From Gonocerus acuteangulatus (lineage: Eukaryota; Arthropoda; Insecta; Hemiptera; Coreidae): DNA of 64,000 nucleotides. Below the pieces are notes generated by a model that was not told the origin of the DNA, made no database searches, and was given only the letters and a program-made list of their open reading frames with translations. The DNA is taken from the NCBI GenBank assembly GCA_946811695.1, contig OX328125.1:50626185-50690184 (forward strand), given 5' to 3'. Of the stretch, positions 31,401 through 38,066 are shown in pieces. Every line of letters starts with the position of its first letter. Position 1 is the stretch's first letter. The position numbers and the translations under genes were made by a program.

Positions 31401-34390
31401 TTATAAACTTGATTCAATGAAACTCGGACGTCACACACTTCGTTAACCATTGATAAATCGGATAATAATGGCCTAACTGAACCGAAAAAAAAAAAAAATA
31501 ATTATATTATATAATTAATTATTAAATTACAATTAAATATAACCCTCTTGCTTTTCCATAATATATGCCAAAATAGAATCGATTTTTTTTTACTATGGCG
31601 TACCGCTTGGAGCGTCTTGAAAAAAATTGAGGTAGTACAGGGATGGTAAGAGAATTTTCACAAAAAGTTTGGTGATTGTACCAAAACGCATACTCCGTAA
31701 AAAAAATAATTAAAAAATAAAAACACAAAAAAACAATTGAACGCGATGTCACCGAAAGCCGAATTATTTTTATTCTAAAAGCCTTAAAAAAGATGCGTAT
31801 TTTCTTCTTTTATTCATTCTGATCCGACAACTCAATCCTGAGATATAAATAATCAAAGCAATTTCGATTTTCTGTTTTTTATTCGACAGGGGGTGTGAAT
31901 TCAGAGCTGAAAATTTGGCTTTAGGCCACTTTTAAGGGACTAGTTCGATCCTCCAAATTTCAAGCGAAAACCTTTCTGGGGCCGACAACCCATGCTTACC
32001 CGGCTACGGCCTTTATTAATTTGGGTGTATTATTTTTTTCCCTTCTGCCTATAATAAGTAGATTTAATAGGATCATTTTACAATAACTATTTTGAGTTAA
32101 ATTAATTTCTAGTCAGGAAACTAGTTTATCACATGTTTATTTTTGTTTTAATTTTAGAGATTCCTTGAAAATCTGAGCCCTTTCGAAGGAATGGAAGATG
32201 CTGAAATCAGTAACTATCTTTATAATAAGTCTCTCCTGATAGAGCCAAGAAACAGCCGTCAACCACAAAGATTTGTAAGCATTATACTACATAAATTTGT
32301 CATTAAACCTCAAATTAATTAGTCTTAATTCTTTATTTGAATTTGTTTAATTGTTGAATTCATTGTGTTAAAATGTTAGCCTCGAAAGTGGCCTGAACTA
32401 AGTCTGAAGTCTCCTGGTATCAAGCCAAGATCACTATCTCGCTCTCATGGTCCCCCTCAGCCTCTGGTGATGGTTCCTCATGGCCATGACAACACTGAAG
32501 AATCACCGCAGAGAACTCCTGCTGCTACGCCGCCTCATCTCCACGGATCTTCATCTGACTTCTCAGTTTTTGCTGAAATACAGATACCTGGAGGTACCTA
32601 TTTTTAAGTGTTCCCTCCTGCTAATAATATTATGAAGTAAAGCGTTTGACCAACATTTATCTGTTCATAACTACTTTTTTCTTTTTTTTTTCTTTCTAAG
32701 TTTAATCTTTTTTTTTTTAAATTATGTTCCTGGTAATCATGAGGACCTATGTTTGAAATTCCAGATTGAATCAAAAATCTGTTCTGTCAATTCTATGACA
32801 TTGACCGGTCAAGTTTTTACTTTAACATTTTCATTTATAGAACTATAGAGATTACTTATAATTCGGTATCTTTCTATACCGAATTATAAGTTTTTTTATC
32901 ATTTATGGTTTTAGGTGGTCTGAGTGGAAGCCAAAGCCCAGGGAGTTTGTCGATCAGTGGAATGGCAATGATGATGGGACCTGCCCCACCCCTTCCACCT
33001 CGTGTTAGGCGACAGAGACAGGATTCCACTCCTCCTAGTCTTCCTCCGAGGGAACTCTCTCCACCTCCTTTACCACCACGTTCCTCTAGGCGCCATATGT
33101 CGGAAACTTCTCTTCAAGGTATGACTAAAACATCTTTTTTTACCAAAATTATTACTATTATTTAATCTATTTTATACTTGATTTACATATTAAGACAAAT
33201 GAAGGTAATTTTTGAAAAGTTGTGTTCAAATACAGACTCTTCATGAGCAGTTCATATTAAAAGACTAATGGCCAATAGCACATTTTTCGCCCTAAAATTC
33301 GTAGTTTATAATAAATGGACGTTAAAATTTAAATAATTAGCACATTGTGTCTTTGTGAGCAAACATTTGTTATATGATAGCATATCAATATTTGTTTTCT
33401 CTCACTCCAAAGGCAATGCGTTCACATTCATTTTTGGCTATCCTCATAATATTCTCTTGTGGTGATCATAATGGGCTGTTTTTTTATTTCAGTTTCTTCT
33501 AGTAATAAATAAAAGATAATGACAATTAGGTAAAAAGTGCTTTACATCTATAATGAATGCTATTGTGTGTGTGTATTATGAAAAAGGCAATTGAGATAAC
33601 ATGAATACAAACTAAATGCAAAGATTGTTTGCCAGTTAATTACAGTGTTATTGTGGCTTTTGTCAATGCGAGTATAACAAGAAAGGTTTGAAAGAAGTGA
33701 GGAATAACTGGTCAGGACCAACCAAATTATCATACATCATATAGGTGGATTTAACTAAGTTGGAGTTTTTGAATTTTTTAAGGTTGTAAAAATAATTCTA
33801 TTGCTGAGAAATTTCTGGAAAGTTAAAGGAATTCGCTGAGAATGCATGAGGAGTATGAATTAAAGATAAGGGGGTGTATGATAATTTGGTTGCCAATTTT
33901 TATTGGGTTAGAAAAAAAAAAAATCTTTTCATATAGCAGAAAGTATTTAAGCAAGAAGAAAATGATACCTAATGACCTCAGCAGACAATGTACGGGGGAA
34001 AAAATATCACATTTAAAAAAGAATCGCATTTAAATTTGGATGTCCACAATCCAAGATTAACCCTTTTGTTGCTCTGAAATTAGTAAAAAAAAAGAATTGC
34101 TGCAAAATAATCAGCTAATATTTCCTTGCTTATTCCAAAAGAAATCGTTCAAGCATTTCTTCAGCTTCGGTTTCATATATTTTTATTATTATAATTATTG
34201 TTTAGGCGTTTCCCGAACAGCCTCGGTATCAAGTAATCACAGTCACTCTCTGTCATTTGGCGGTACACTTCCACGAAACCATTGCATTGGACGTAATCAA
34301 GAACTGACTCACAGATCGGAGAGCACTACTCCACGCCTTCCTCCTAAACCTCTATTTACCTTCAATAGAGAGTCTCAACTGCAGTCATAA
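1607..34390 (+). CDS. Sos: Son of sevenless, Ras guanine-nucleotide exchange factor (24 exons, 5' partial)
   Basis: Sos is the cytosolic exchange factor recruited by Grb2/Drk to activated receptor tyrosine kinases; its CDC25 domain loads GTP onto Ras and its DH-PH pair is linked to Rac signalling and autoinhibition. I joined 24 GT-AG exons by phase: they total 3609 bases, 1202 codons plus TAA. Approximate in-window residues: histone fold 1-150, DH 165-365, PH 410-525, REM 565-720, CDC25 745-985, proline-rich tail 1000-1202. Recognisable motifs include [116 protein letters not shown] and [20 protein letters not shown]. Four PxxPxR/K-type motifs lie in the tail. The first exon starts at the junction equivalent to human SOS1 residue about 30, so one short N-terminal exon lies upstream. 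At roughly 1230 residues in full it would be shorter than human SOS1 (about 1330) because of a shorter tail. No frameshift or stop was seen in any exon. Confidence 0.97.
1774..3350 (+). other. Sos intron, AT-rich part
   Basis: First part of the 3.7 kb intron. I see no coding potential and no clear repeat ends. Confidence 0.6.
3360..4080. mobile_element. GC-rich unclassified transposon fragment in Sos intron
   Basis: About 700 bases are abruptly GC-rich relative to the flanking intron, with overlapping open frames on both strands but no domain I recognise. The composition break and the jockey fragment 1.6 kb downstream suggest an untranslated or ORF1 part of a LINE; the class is uncertain. 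Confidence 0.4.
4200..4244. repeat. T45 homopolymer tract
   Basis: An uninterrupted run of T in the intron; possibly the remnant of a retroposon tail on the minus strand. Confidence 0.95.
4800..4875 (-). mobile_element. SINE fragment (family C)
   Basis: It shares the core cctgattttcccctttgca with elements at 58630, 61740 and, reversed, 20826. Only this central part is preserved here. Confidence 0.45.
5446..5545 (+). CDS. Sos: Sos exon: histone fold, middle
   Basis: It completes the split Arg codon, then reads [16 protein letters not shown] and [12 protein letters not shown], matching the basic linker between the two histone-fold halves of SOS proteins. Acceptor tatag, donor gtatgt, ends in phase 0. 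Confidence 0.93.
5690..6570 (+). pseudogene. jockey-type LINE reverse transcriptase/RNase H remnant
   Basis: The reading from 5693 gives [20 protein letters not shown] and [14 protein letters not shown] (jockey RT), then a TGA. Near 6025 a YADD-like stretch ([13 protein letters not shown] in another frame) appears, and near 6390 [20 protein letters not shown] matches the RNase H end. Many frameshifts and stops: a dead copy lying sense in the Sos intron. Confidence 0.75.
6920..7115 (+). mobile_element. tRNA-derived SINE, family B, degraded
   Basis: It contains a B-box-like catgggtttgattcccacta, then the family body ctatcctggttagaaaagg. The same order is seen in the intact copy at 11386-11597. 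The 5' end is unclear. Confidence 0.55.
7403..7486 (+). CDS. Sos: Sos exon: histone fold, second half
   Basis: It encodes 28 codons from [10 protein letters not shown] to EYISADILK, nearly identical to vertebrate SOS. It is phase 0 at both ends. The donor is followed at once by a 44-base T tract that fills much of the 108-base downstream intron. Confidence 0.95.
7490..7533. repeat. T44 tract inside a 108-base Sos intron
   Basis: It starts two to three bases after the donor GTA and occupies about 40% of the intron. Confidence 0.95.
7595..7675 (+). CDS. Sos: Sos exon: histone fold, last helix
   Basis: It encodes 27 codons, [15 protein letters not shown] to RVAMCADK, the end of the second histone fold. 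It is phase 0 at both ends. Confidence 0.95.
8183..8240 (-). mobile_element. SINE 3'-tail fragment with C homopolymer
   Basis: gggtgcatcaactgctgtca and agcaccat resemble, in reverse, the 3' ends of SINE copies at 38065 and 48264. Here the tail position holds C20 instead of T/A. Confidence 0.4.
10050..10091. repeat. A42 homopolymer tract
   Basis: An uninterrupted A run in the intron. No SINE body was recognised upstream. Confidence 0.95.
11386..11597 (-). mobile_element. tRNA-derived SINE, family B, intact with 13-base duplication
   Basis: On the minus strand it begins with a tRNA-like head (A box ggtagccgtgagggttaagg, B box gggttcgattcccac), then a body (cctatcctggctagaaaagg) and an A/T-rich tail. 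It is flanked by the exact direct repeat gattcagtaatta at 11373-11385 and 11598-11610, a clean retroposition target-site duplication. Confidence 0.9.
11611..12844 (+). other. Sos intron, downstream part
   Basis: AT-rich unique-looking sequence up to the next exon; nothing recognised. Confidence 0.55.
12845..13072 (+). CDS. Sos: Sos exon: linker and DH domain start
   Basis: It encodes 76 codons starting [12 protein letters not shown] poorly conserved acidic/serine linker is followed by [20 protein letters not shown] and [12 protein letters not shown], the first DH helix. It follows a 5.2 kb intron and is phase 0 at both ends. Confidence 0.95.
13073..13920 (+). other. Sos intron
   Basis: 848 bases of AT-rich intron; no repeat recognised. 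Confidence 0.6.
13921..14061 (+). CDS. Sos: Sos exon: DH domain
   Basis: It encodes 47 codons from [20 protein letters not shown] to GTCFEELAE, the central DH helices. It is phase 0 at both ends. Confidence 0.95.
14062..15474 (+). other. Sos intron with possible retroelement remnant
   Basis: On the minus strand 14703-14461 and 14269-14075 are open and less AT-rich ([35 protein letters not shown]). The first looks like the tail of a retroelement polyprotein, but I cannot assign a family. Confidence 0.35.
15475..15684 (+). CDS. Sos: Sos exon: DH domain core
   Basis: It encodes 70 codons, from [14 protein letters not shown] through [19 protein letters not shown] to [13 protein letters not shown], the conserved DH helix that packs against the Rac-binding face. 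It is phase 0 at both ends. Confidence 0.96.
15773..16266 (+). mobile_element. tRNA-derived SINE, family A, interrupted by a MITE
   Basis: The tRNA-like head (tcgtggtcgagtggctaacg, cgccttggatt, gggttcgtgccct) is followed after the nested MITE by the family body attccctgctccaccatgg. Near-identical 12-base direct repeats (taagttctaaat 15761-15772; taagttttaaat 16267-16278) flank it. Confidence 0.88.
15866..16177. mobile_element. Palindromic hAT MITE nested in the SINE
   Basis: 312 bases that are almost one complete palindrome: the ends read cagagttgggcaaacgttag and its complement, and the arms pair to a short central AT loop near 16020. It is flanked by the exact 8-base duplication ctctcatc (15858-15865, 16178-16185). 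The CAGNG terminus and 8-base duplication are hAT hallmarks. It has no coding capacity. Confidence 0.93.
16923..17705. mobile_element. Tigger/pogo-type non-autonomous DNA transposon
   Basis: The terminal inverted repeats read cagtaggacctccattatcc at both ends, bounded by TA dinucleotides (16921-16922, 17706-17707), with subterminal ccgggatt and gattatccg repeats. The 783-base interior encodes no transposase. Tc1/mariner-superfamily pogo elements duplicate TA. Confidence 0.9.
17766..17884 (+). CDS. Sos: Sos exon: DH end / DH-PH linker
   Basis: It encodes 39 codons plus two bases, [20 protein letters not shown] to NNLIKR. Conservation is weaker here, as in other SOS proteins; the assignment rests on splice signals, phase and position. 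Confidence 0.88.
18058..18188 (+). CDS. Sos: Sos exon: DH-PH linker, PH start
   Basis: It completes an Arg codon and reads [18 protein letters not shown], then [18 protein letters not shown], matching the SOS IDGWEGKDIGQCCNEFI motif. It ends in phase 1 before gtattt. Confidence 0.92.
18269..18475 (+). CDS. Sos: Sos exon: PH domain, first half
   Basis: It contains [15 protein letters not shown] and [20 protein letters not shown], the PH beta-strands. It enters and leaves in phase 1. Confidence 0.95.
18557..18674 (+). CDS. Sos: Sos exon: PH domain, C-terminal helix
   Basis: It contains [20 protein letters not shown] and [15 protein letters not shown], the PH C-terminal helix with its invariant Trp. 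It ends in phase 2 before gtttaa. Confidence 0.94.
18760..18916 (+). CDS. Sos: Sos exon: PH-REM linker
   Basis: It encodes [20 protein letters not shown], then [19 protein letters not shown], closely matching SOS1 at the start of REM. It ends in phase 0. Confidence 0.95.
19022..19129 (+). CDS. Sos: Sos exon: REM domain
   Basis: It encodes 36 codons, [20 protein letters not shown] then [16 protein letters not shown], the Ras exchanger motif hallmark. It is phase 0 at both ends. Confidence 0.97.
19220..19365 (+). CDS. Sos: Sos exon: REM domain, middle
   Basis: It encodes [20 protein letters not shown], then [13 protein letters not shown]. It ends in phase 2 before gtacac. The downstream intron is only 111 bases and carries a 46-base T tract. 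Confidence 0.95.
19377..19422. repeat. T46 tract inside a 111-base Sos intron
   Basis: It lies 11 bases after the donor of the REM-domain intron 19366-19476. Confidence 0.95.
19477..19633 (+). CDS. Sos: Sos exon: REM domain, end
   Basis: It encodes [20 protein letters not shown] and [15 protein letters not shown], the REM helices that form the allosteric Ras site in SOS1. It ends in phase 0. Confidence 0.96.
19634..19963 (+). other. Sos intron
   Basis: 330 bases with a short repeated motif gctgatatat(t/c)ag at about 19686 and 19750; nothing else recognised. Confidence 0.5.
19964..20071 (+). CDS. Sos: Sos exon: REM-CDC25 linker
   Basis: It encodes 36 codons starting [15 protein letters not shown] and ending [19 protein letters not shown]; the PP-EWH element is typical of SOS. 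It is phase 0 at both ends. Confidence 0.93.
20072..21219 (+). other. Sos intron with SINE fragment and T-rich tract
   Basis: It contains a family C SINE piece near 20790-20880 running into a T-rich tract to about 20920. The rest is AT-rich. Confidence 0.5.
20790..20920 (+). mobile_element. SINE fragment (family C) with T-rich tail
   Basis: The core tgcaaagggaaaatcagg is the reverse complement of the core seen at 4850 and 58635. It is followed by cagagtactgactaca and then an interrupted T run, the same end order as the copy at 58460-58830 read on its own strand. Confidence 0.5.
21220..21375 (+). CDS. Sos: Sos exon: CDC25 domain start
   Basis: It encodes [20 protein letters not shown] and [13 protein letters not shown], then [11 protein letters not shown], the first CDC25 helices. 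It is phase 0 at both ends. Confidence 0.97.
21376..22879 (+). other. Sos intron
   Basis: AT-rich, with a less AT-rich island at 21650-21900 holding two diverged copies of a unit (gaattgtatagcagtcgaga, gacttgtacagcagccgaga about 95 bases apart). No element ends were determined. Confidence 0.45.
22880..23062 (+). CDS. Sos: Sos exon: CDC25 domain
   Basis: It encodes 61 codons, [20 protein letters not shown], then [20 protein letters not shown] and VFRLKFTFM, including the conserved NFNGVL helix. It is phase 0 at both ends. Confidence 0.96.
23433..23550 (+). CDS. Sos: Sos exon: CDC25 catalytic hairpin
   Basis: It encodes [20 protein letters not shown], then [13 protein letters not shown]. It covers the helical hairpin that opens the Ras switch regions and ends in phase 1. 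Confidence 0.96.
23551..24361 (+). other. Sos intron
   Basis: 811 bases. The open frame at 23660-23932 has no recognisable domain and I do not call it a gene. Confidence 0.55.
24362..24531 (+). CDS. Sos: Sos exon: CDC25 domain, late
   Basis: It encodes [16 protein letters not shown], then [19 protein letters not shown] and [12 protein letters not shown]. The donor gtaagt opens the 7.6 kb intron that holds the nested transposons. Confidence 0.97.
24640..25085 (+). repeat. Dispersed repeat (TA-repeat family modules)
   Basis: It contains aaaaatgacccccgttaaag and ataaactaaatcggctcttc plus the following actagacccaaattactaat, matching modules at 37726-37840, 39541-39900 and 47660-47790. It is a diverged copy of the family that dominates 37.7-42.9 kb. 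Confidence 0.65.
25161..25270. mobile_element. piggyBac-type MITE candidate
   Basis: TTAA at both outer ends (25161-25164, 25267-25270) with inverted CCCTT(c/a)G termini, 110 bases including duplications. TTAA targets and CCC termini are typical of piggyBac elements. Confidence 0.55.
25432..26567. repeat. Left terminal inverted repeat arm
   Basis: Its outer part (tagccgggtaagcatgggtt) through the start codon region at 26527 pairs with 31006-32020. It also carries a copy of the transposase N-terminal start on the + strand. Confidence 0.85.
26271..26446. repeat. GC-rich palindrome in left arm (MITE-like)
   Basis: The ends aggctgattcaggctagacc and its near complement (ggtcttgcgtgaatcggcct) enclose gtccgggccggg-type inverted repeats, in sharp contrast to the AT-rich surroundings. 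A matching copy lies at 31128-31302. Confidence 0.7.
26527..26902 (+). pseudogene. Transposase N-terminal zinc-binding fragment
   Basis: The ATG at 26527 starts [14 protein letters not shown], then a TAG; the adjacent frame continues [23 protein letters not shown] and an acidic serine-rich linker. The paired cysteines suggest the N-terminal zinc module of ISL2EU transposases. It is frameshifted and runs head-on into the C-terminal fragment on the other strand. Confidence 0.55.
26650..27176 (-). pseudogene. Transposase C-terminal fragment
   Basis: Minus strand from 27176: [35 protein letters not shown], a TAG, then [17 protein letters not shown] and IQNLSYPV. This matches the W-VE-hG-lK region after the last DDE acid and the C-terminal tail of DDE_Tnp_4/ISL2EU transposases. 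Its N-terminal continuation lies beyond the LTR insertion. Confidence 0.65.
27177..28093 (-). repeat. 3' LTR
   Basis: 917 bases, the direct copy of 29812-30725. The region just inside it on the minus strand (agacaggagtgcaaa) may act as the polypurine tract, though it is a weak one. Confidence 0.92.
28579..29550 (-). CDS. Asn-rich ORF of the LTR element, 323 residues
   Basis: The ORF fills most of the interior and starts 244 bases after the primer-binding site. Residues 28-90 look coiled-coil ([20 protein letters not shown]). The middle is asparagine-rich low complexity from ATT/AAT-type codons, and the C-terminus is strongly basic ([15 protein letters not shown]). I recognise no Gag, protease, RT or integrase motif. 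The N-terminus could be a Gag-like coiled coil joined to the end of Pol by internal deletion; that is a guess. It is intact, with no stop. Confidence 0.6.
   Translation of the reverse strand: MNNKMEENIIQNEKSNDNLTKTNEMHSQGLLQLMRLLYEQRQELIFELRNNNKILENKIDANRMEQNKERKFELSKNNKKVDDLCAYLNNMGENQNEETIELEKSNDSLFNKNNRSCKEIIEINENNNENLIKNTGNDDTLINNDNLNETIKYSLNSNDGSNDQILIENKNDYNCLINEDNTIQEKILTELNNDNEGKNEIINNKIINDNFRNIIRTEVINKIVKQNSIKKLTDEYKFIINIRGYNTRNENIPKKKLNKNVNKDNHLKILNVKCGNRIKILYKYKRQLGIEKMSKLNRPPRKRIKHFYRKKLDSCKENINNQE
29794..29806 (-). promoter_or_regulatory. Primer-binding site (tRNA-Lys type)
   Basis: tggcgcccaacgt on the minus strand, 5 bases inside the LTR. It is complementary to the 3' end of lysine tRNA and would prime minus-strand DNA synthesis. 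Confidence 0.8.
29812..30725 (-). repeat. 5' LTR
   Basis: 914 bases. The minus strand reads TG...CA. It differs from the 3' LTR by a few small indels, so the insertion is fairly recent. Confidence 0.92.
30730..31047 (-). pseudogene. Transposase start plus DDE fragment
   Basis: From the ATG complement at 31047: [18 protein letters not shown], then an internal deletion at a G/C run, then a DDE-nuclease stretch [19 protein letters not shown] and QVLMPP (the D-RGFRD motif). Most of the protein is missing; it is not functional. Confidence 0.7.
31006..32020. repeat. Right terminal inverted repeat arm
   Basis: Reverse complement of the left arm. It reads into the presumed transposase initiator ATG (complement of 31045-31047). 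Confidence 0.85.
31128..31302. repeat. GC-rich palindrome in right arm (MITE-like)
   Basis: Inverted copy of 26271-26446, so it was present before the arms diverged. Confidence 0.7.
32158..32274 (+). CDS. Sos: Sos exon: CDC25 end
   Basis: It encodes 39 codons, [20 protein letters not shown] and [19 protein letters not shown], finishing the CDC25 fold. It is phase 0 at both ends, directly continuing the exon 7.6 kb upstream. Confidence 0.96.
32380..32593 (+). CDS. Sos: Sos exon: proline-rich tail 1
   Basis: It encodes [18 protein letters not shown], matching the SOS (F)PRF-KSPG-RP region after CDC25, followed by Pro/Ser/His-rich sequence ending FAEIQIPG. It ends in phase 1. Confidence 0.93.
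32915..33118 (+). CDS. Sos: Sos exon: proline-rich tail 2, SH3-binding motifs
   Basis: It encodes a Gly/Ser/Met stretch and three class II SH3-ligand motifs, [17 protein letters not shown] and [10 protein letters not shown], the Grb2/Drk docking sites. It is phase 1 at both ends. Confidence 0.94.
33287..33340 (+). mobile_element. SINE family B 3'-end fragment
   Basis: cctaaaattcgtagtt then ataataaatggacgttaaaa is the same as the tail of the SINE at 11386-11597 in reverse orientation. Confidence 0.65.
33341..34205 (+). other. Sos last intron
   Basis: AT-rich; no element or gene recognised beyond the SINE tail at its start. Confidence 0.55.
34206..34390 (+). CDS. Sos: Sos terminal coding exon
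   Basis: It encodes [20 protein letters not shown], then [17 protein letters not shown] and stops at TAA 34388-34390. It carries a fourth SH3-type motif (PRLPPKP). Confidence 0.92.
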
Positions 34391-35280
34391 TAACTTATTA
34401 CCAGTTTTATTGATGCATTAGCTCAATTTCATTTTTTTTTCTCAAAATAATTTTATATAGATTTATATAGTTCCAATTTTTTCCCTGGCTTTCTCAATTA
34501 TGTGTTAAAGCAAATCTAATTTGTTTAATTATTTAATCTTTGGATTTACTATACAGAATTAGATCAGAGCCATTTATTTTTCCTCTGTTCTAGATATTAT
34601 TTTTAATTATATCACATCAAGTTATGAGAATTAACGATTGTGTGAAATAGTCAAAGACATAGATTTTTGTTTAATTAAAAGTGTTTCGCTGGAAGCAAAG
34701 GTGATATTAAGAATGAACTGTACTTTTAAGTTTATTATGTTCAGAAGACAATTAATTTGTAGAAGAAAGTACTAAAATTTGATTGATGCCTTAATCTATA
34801 TTGTATTTTTTCATCTTGAATTAATATACAATTATATTTTAGATGTTATATAGTAGCTAACTAGGGCATTACACAGAATGTATGTGTATGTGTAATTGTT
34901 TTATATTTTATTTATTTTTTACTTCATTTTAAGCAGCAACTTTCATGCTTCTATTAAGTTTATTACAAATATAAAATCGGCTTACATGTAGCAGAAATAA
35001 GTTTATGTTAAAAATTATGTATTGATTATGTGATATATTTATGTATGTTTCTTTCTATATTTAGTTATTTAAGGCATCTTATTGGCATATGCGTTCAAAA
35101 TATTTTTTTTTTCAAATCAAGTTTTGCCATCTGTTTAGGCTCTGATCTCTTTTAATTTGAGCCCTGTTCACTTTGAATTAAACGTTAATTATTGGTTTTC
35201 ATGCATAGAATGTTGTTTTATAATGTTTTAAGTGTTATTAGTTGTGCTAGCTGACGGCTGTTATATACGCTTATTTGCTC

Positions 35281-35338
<58 letters not shown>

Positions 35339-37700
35339 TTATCTCTGAATAGGTATTTATCAAAATGGAGATATAAGCTTTATTCCAATACAACTTATTG
35401 ATCACTTTCTTTTATTATTCAATTTTTTTTCATATTTGTTAAAAGTCAGTTTATAGTTTTTAATGTTCCTTTTTTTTAAGTCATTAAAATTATGAAAAAT
35501 AACATTATCCCAACTTTATTTTTCCAAAGATCGTATAGGTATAAAGAGAGATTAATAATTATTGATGGCATCACGGATTTAAGTTTTTTTTTTATTAAAG
35601 GTAATGATATATATTTTTAAGACATTGATATTTATATTTTAGATATTGTTTGATAATTAATGGTTTTTTTTATTTATTTCTCATTAGCTCAACTGATATT
35701 TATTCCTTTTCAACGACCATGTACCTTTTATACTGAGTTAATTTGTTAGTTCTATTCATTTTCATTTCACCAAGTTATTTCACTTAAGTGTTTATAATTG
35801 TTTATTTCATGATTTGTTAAAGTTATTGTCATTCAAAAAATGTAGCTGAATAATCTACATTTTGATGTGATAAAGGTGCCAAGGTGATTTTTTATTTTTA
35901 TTTATTTATTTTTTTTTGGAAGTTCAGGCCACGGGTCAGTCATCATTTGGGACCACTCTTCCATATTGAGATTCCATCTATTTTCCCCTGTTTTCTCTGT
36001 AAATATTTGCAAATGTTAAAATTTTATAATTAATGTAATTAAATTAATTCAAGTTATAGTTTTAAAAAATAATTTATTGCTGCTTTTATACTAGTTGGCA
36101 AAAGGCCAACCACTTTAGGTAATAAAATTGGTGGGTACATTTGCTTCACAGTAAGAAGTTTAGATGCTCAAATTTAAAATGTGTTTTCAAAGATAAAATA
36201 TCGTATGCGTGAGATTATAATTTATTAACTTGAGACCAACGTTACTAAAGAACAGTTAAATAATAAAAATTACTTCAAACAATATTCACACCAAATAATA
36301 AAATTAAACTTCATCTTAATCCAAGAAATTTTTTTCTTTAAGTATTATCTCTTACACATTTTTCTTCCGATATTAAGGGCTATTAAAATATAAATTTACA
36401 TAGTTGTTTTATTTTATTTATCTTTTTTAAGCATCTAAAATAATTTTTAAAACCTAGTTAATTAATATTTGTTTTATAATATCAGTTTTCTGGATAAAAG
36501 TCAGTAGAATGTTGTTCGGTTTTGATTTATTTTTAATTGGGAAGATATTTCCAAAAAAAAAGTTGTTTTTTTTTGTTTCTTTTTTACAAGGAAAAGTGTA
36601 ATTGTAGTCCTTATTCTACTGTGAATTAATTTTTTTTTCAGTTAAGAATTTTGGTAAATATGCCCTGCTAATGAACCCTACATGGTCTCATTATATTTTG
36701 TTTAATTGGAATATGAAGAAAATTCAAGTTCCCACCCGATCTTGTTAAAATTTGCTCATTAACCGTTAACCATTTATATTTTGCCATATAGAAAATAATT
36801 AGGTTATGTATTCTTTTCTTTAATAGCTATGTTGTACATGAATAATGTGTATGAATAAATATATGTATATTATCATTATCTTTTTATGTACAGATAATAA
36901 CTAAATTTTATAGCTTTTTAGAATGGCATTGGAAAATTGAATTTATGATTTATCATTGTATCATTTGGCTCAGTAGGGGATAAATACCTCTTATAAATTA
37001 TCTCTTTAAGTTAAAATGTTGGGTAAGTGATGTAGTATTGGTACCTGTTAAATTTCAATATATTATTTTATAGGATATATTATTTTTTATGAGTTAATGA
37101 AGCTCATATATTTGACTTATTATATTTTTTTTTCATTGACGTGAAGTATATAACTATTTTAGTACTATATTGATATCTTTTATTTGATTGTTATCAATCA
37201 TTTTGTTGAAATTATTTAAGTAAATTTTATGTAATATTTTAGCTAAATATGTTTTTCCACAACAAGCAATAGTTTTATTTAACTATACAATTTAAATGTC
37301 TTGAGTTTTTTATGTAAATTATAAAGAGGCACTTGAAGAGATGCCATGTTACCTGCGACAACACTTGAAGTTAAATGTGTTGTTTTTTTATGTCTGTGAT
37401 AGGTAGGAAAGTAATAAACAAATTTTATTGTTAGAATTAATTAGAAGACAAAGTGTCTCAAGATCGGACTAGGAGTGGACTTTACGTGTTATTATTGTAT
37501 AAATTATATATATACTGATATACACACAATACTTTTTGTATATTTATATATATATATTTTATAAGAAAAAATAATGTAAAAATGCTGAAGTTCTATTAAG
37601 AGTTTATTTGTGCTTTTGTCCGATTGGTTAATTCCAGTTATGTTAAAGACTATGAGAAAATATATTGCTGTATAAAATAAATAAAATGTTAGCTTTATTT
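34391..37700 (+). other. Sos 3'UTR and AT-rich spacer
   Basis: No further coding sequence is seen. Candidate polyadenylation signals AATAAA occur at 36121-36126 and 36854-36859; which is used cannot be decided. A 50-base T run lies at 35287-35336. The remainder is simple AT-rich sequence. Confidence 0.5.
35287..35336. repeat. T50 homopolymer tract
   Basis: The longest T run in the window, downstream of the Sos stop. Confidence 0.95.
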
Positions 37701-37828
37701 TTACCTTTTAGCACTTTCCTCCGAAGGAAAGTAGCTATTGAGGTTGGACTCATGACGGAATTTTTGACAAATTTCTTCAAATCTTTATCGATCCTACCTA
37801 GTAGACACTGAAAATGACCCCCGTTAAA

Positions 37829-37832
<4 letters not shown>

Positions 37833-37876
<44 letters not shown>
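37833..37876. repeat. (TA)n microsatellite
   Basis: A pure AT dinucleotide tract following the module ending ccccgttaaaattt. Confidence 0.95.
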
Positions 37877-37879
<3 letters not shown>

Positions 37880-38017
37880 TGTTAACACGATAGTGGCCAG
37901 AGTTTTTGTTTTTTCGTCACAAAACTTGAAACGTGGTATTCGTAGTGGTAATATAGAGAAAAAGGGGAAATATAAAAAGTCCGACTCGCAGGAACTGCGT
38001 CATCTTAGCGCGGTTCC

Positions 38018-38066
<49 letters not shown>

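Larger units (their letters stand above)
25432..32020 (-). mobile_element. ISL2EU/IS4EU-like DNA transposon with ~1 kb inverted repeats, interrupted
   Basis: The terminal arms 25432-26567 and 31006-32020 are reverse complements (ends attaataaaggc and gcctttattaat; the left arm carries an extra T-rich expansion at 26010-26082). Flanking AT dinucleotides would fit the 2-base duplication of ISL2EU elements, but the palindromic edge leaves this ambiguous. Minus-strand transposase remnants lie between, split by an LTR element at 27177-30725. A GC-rich palindrome sits in each arm. Confidence 0.8.
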
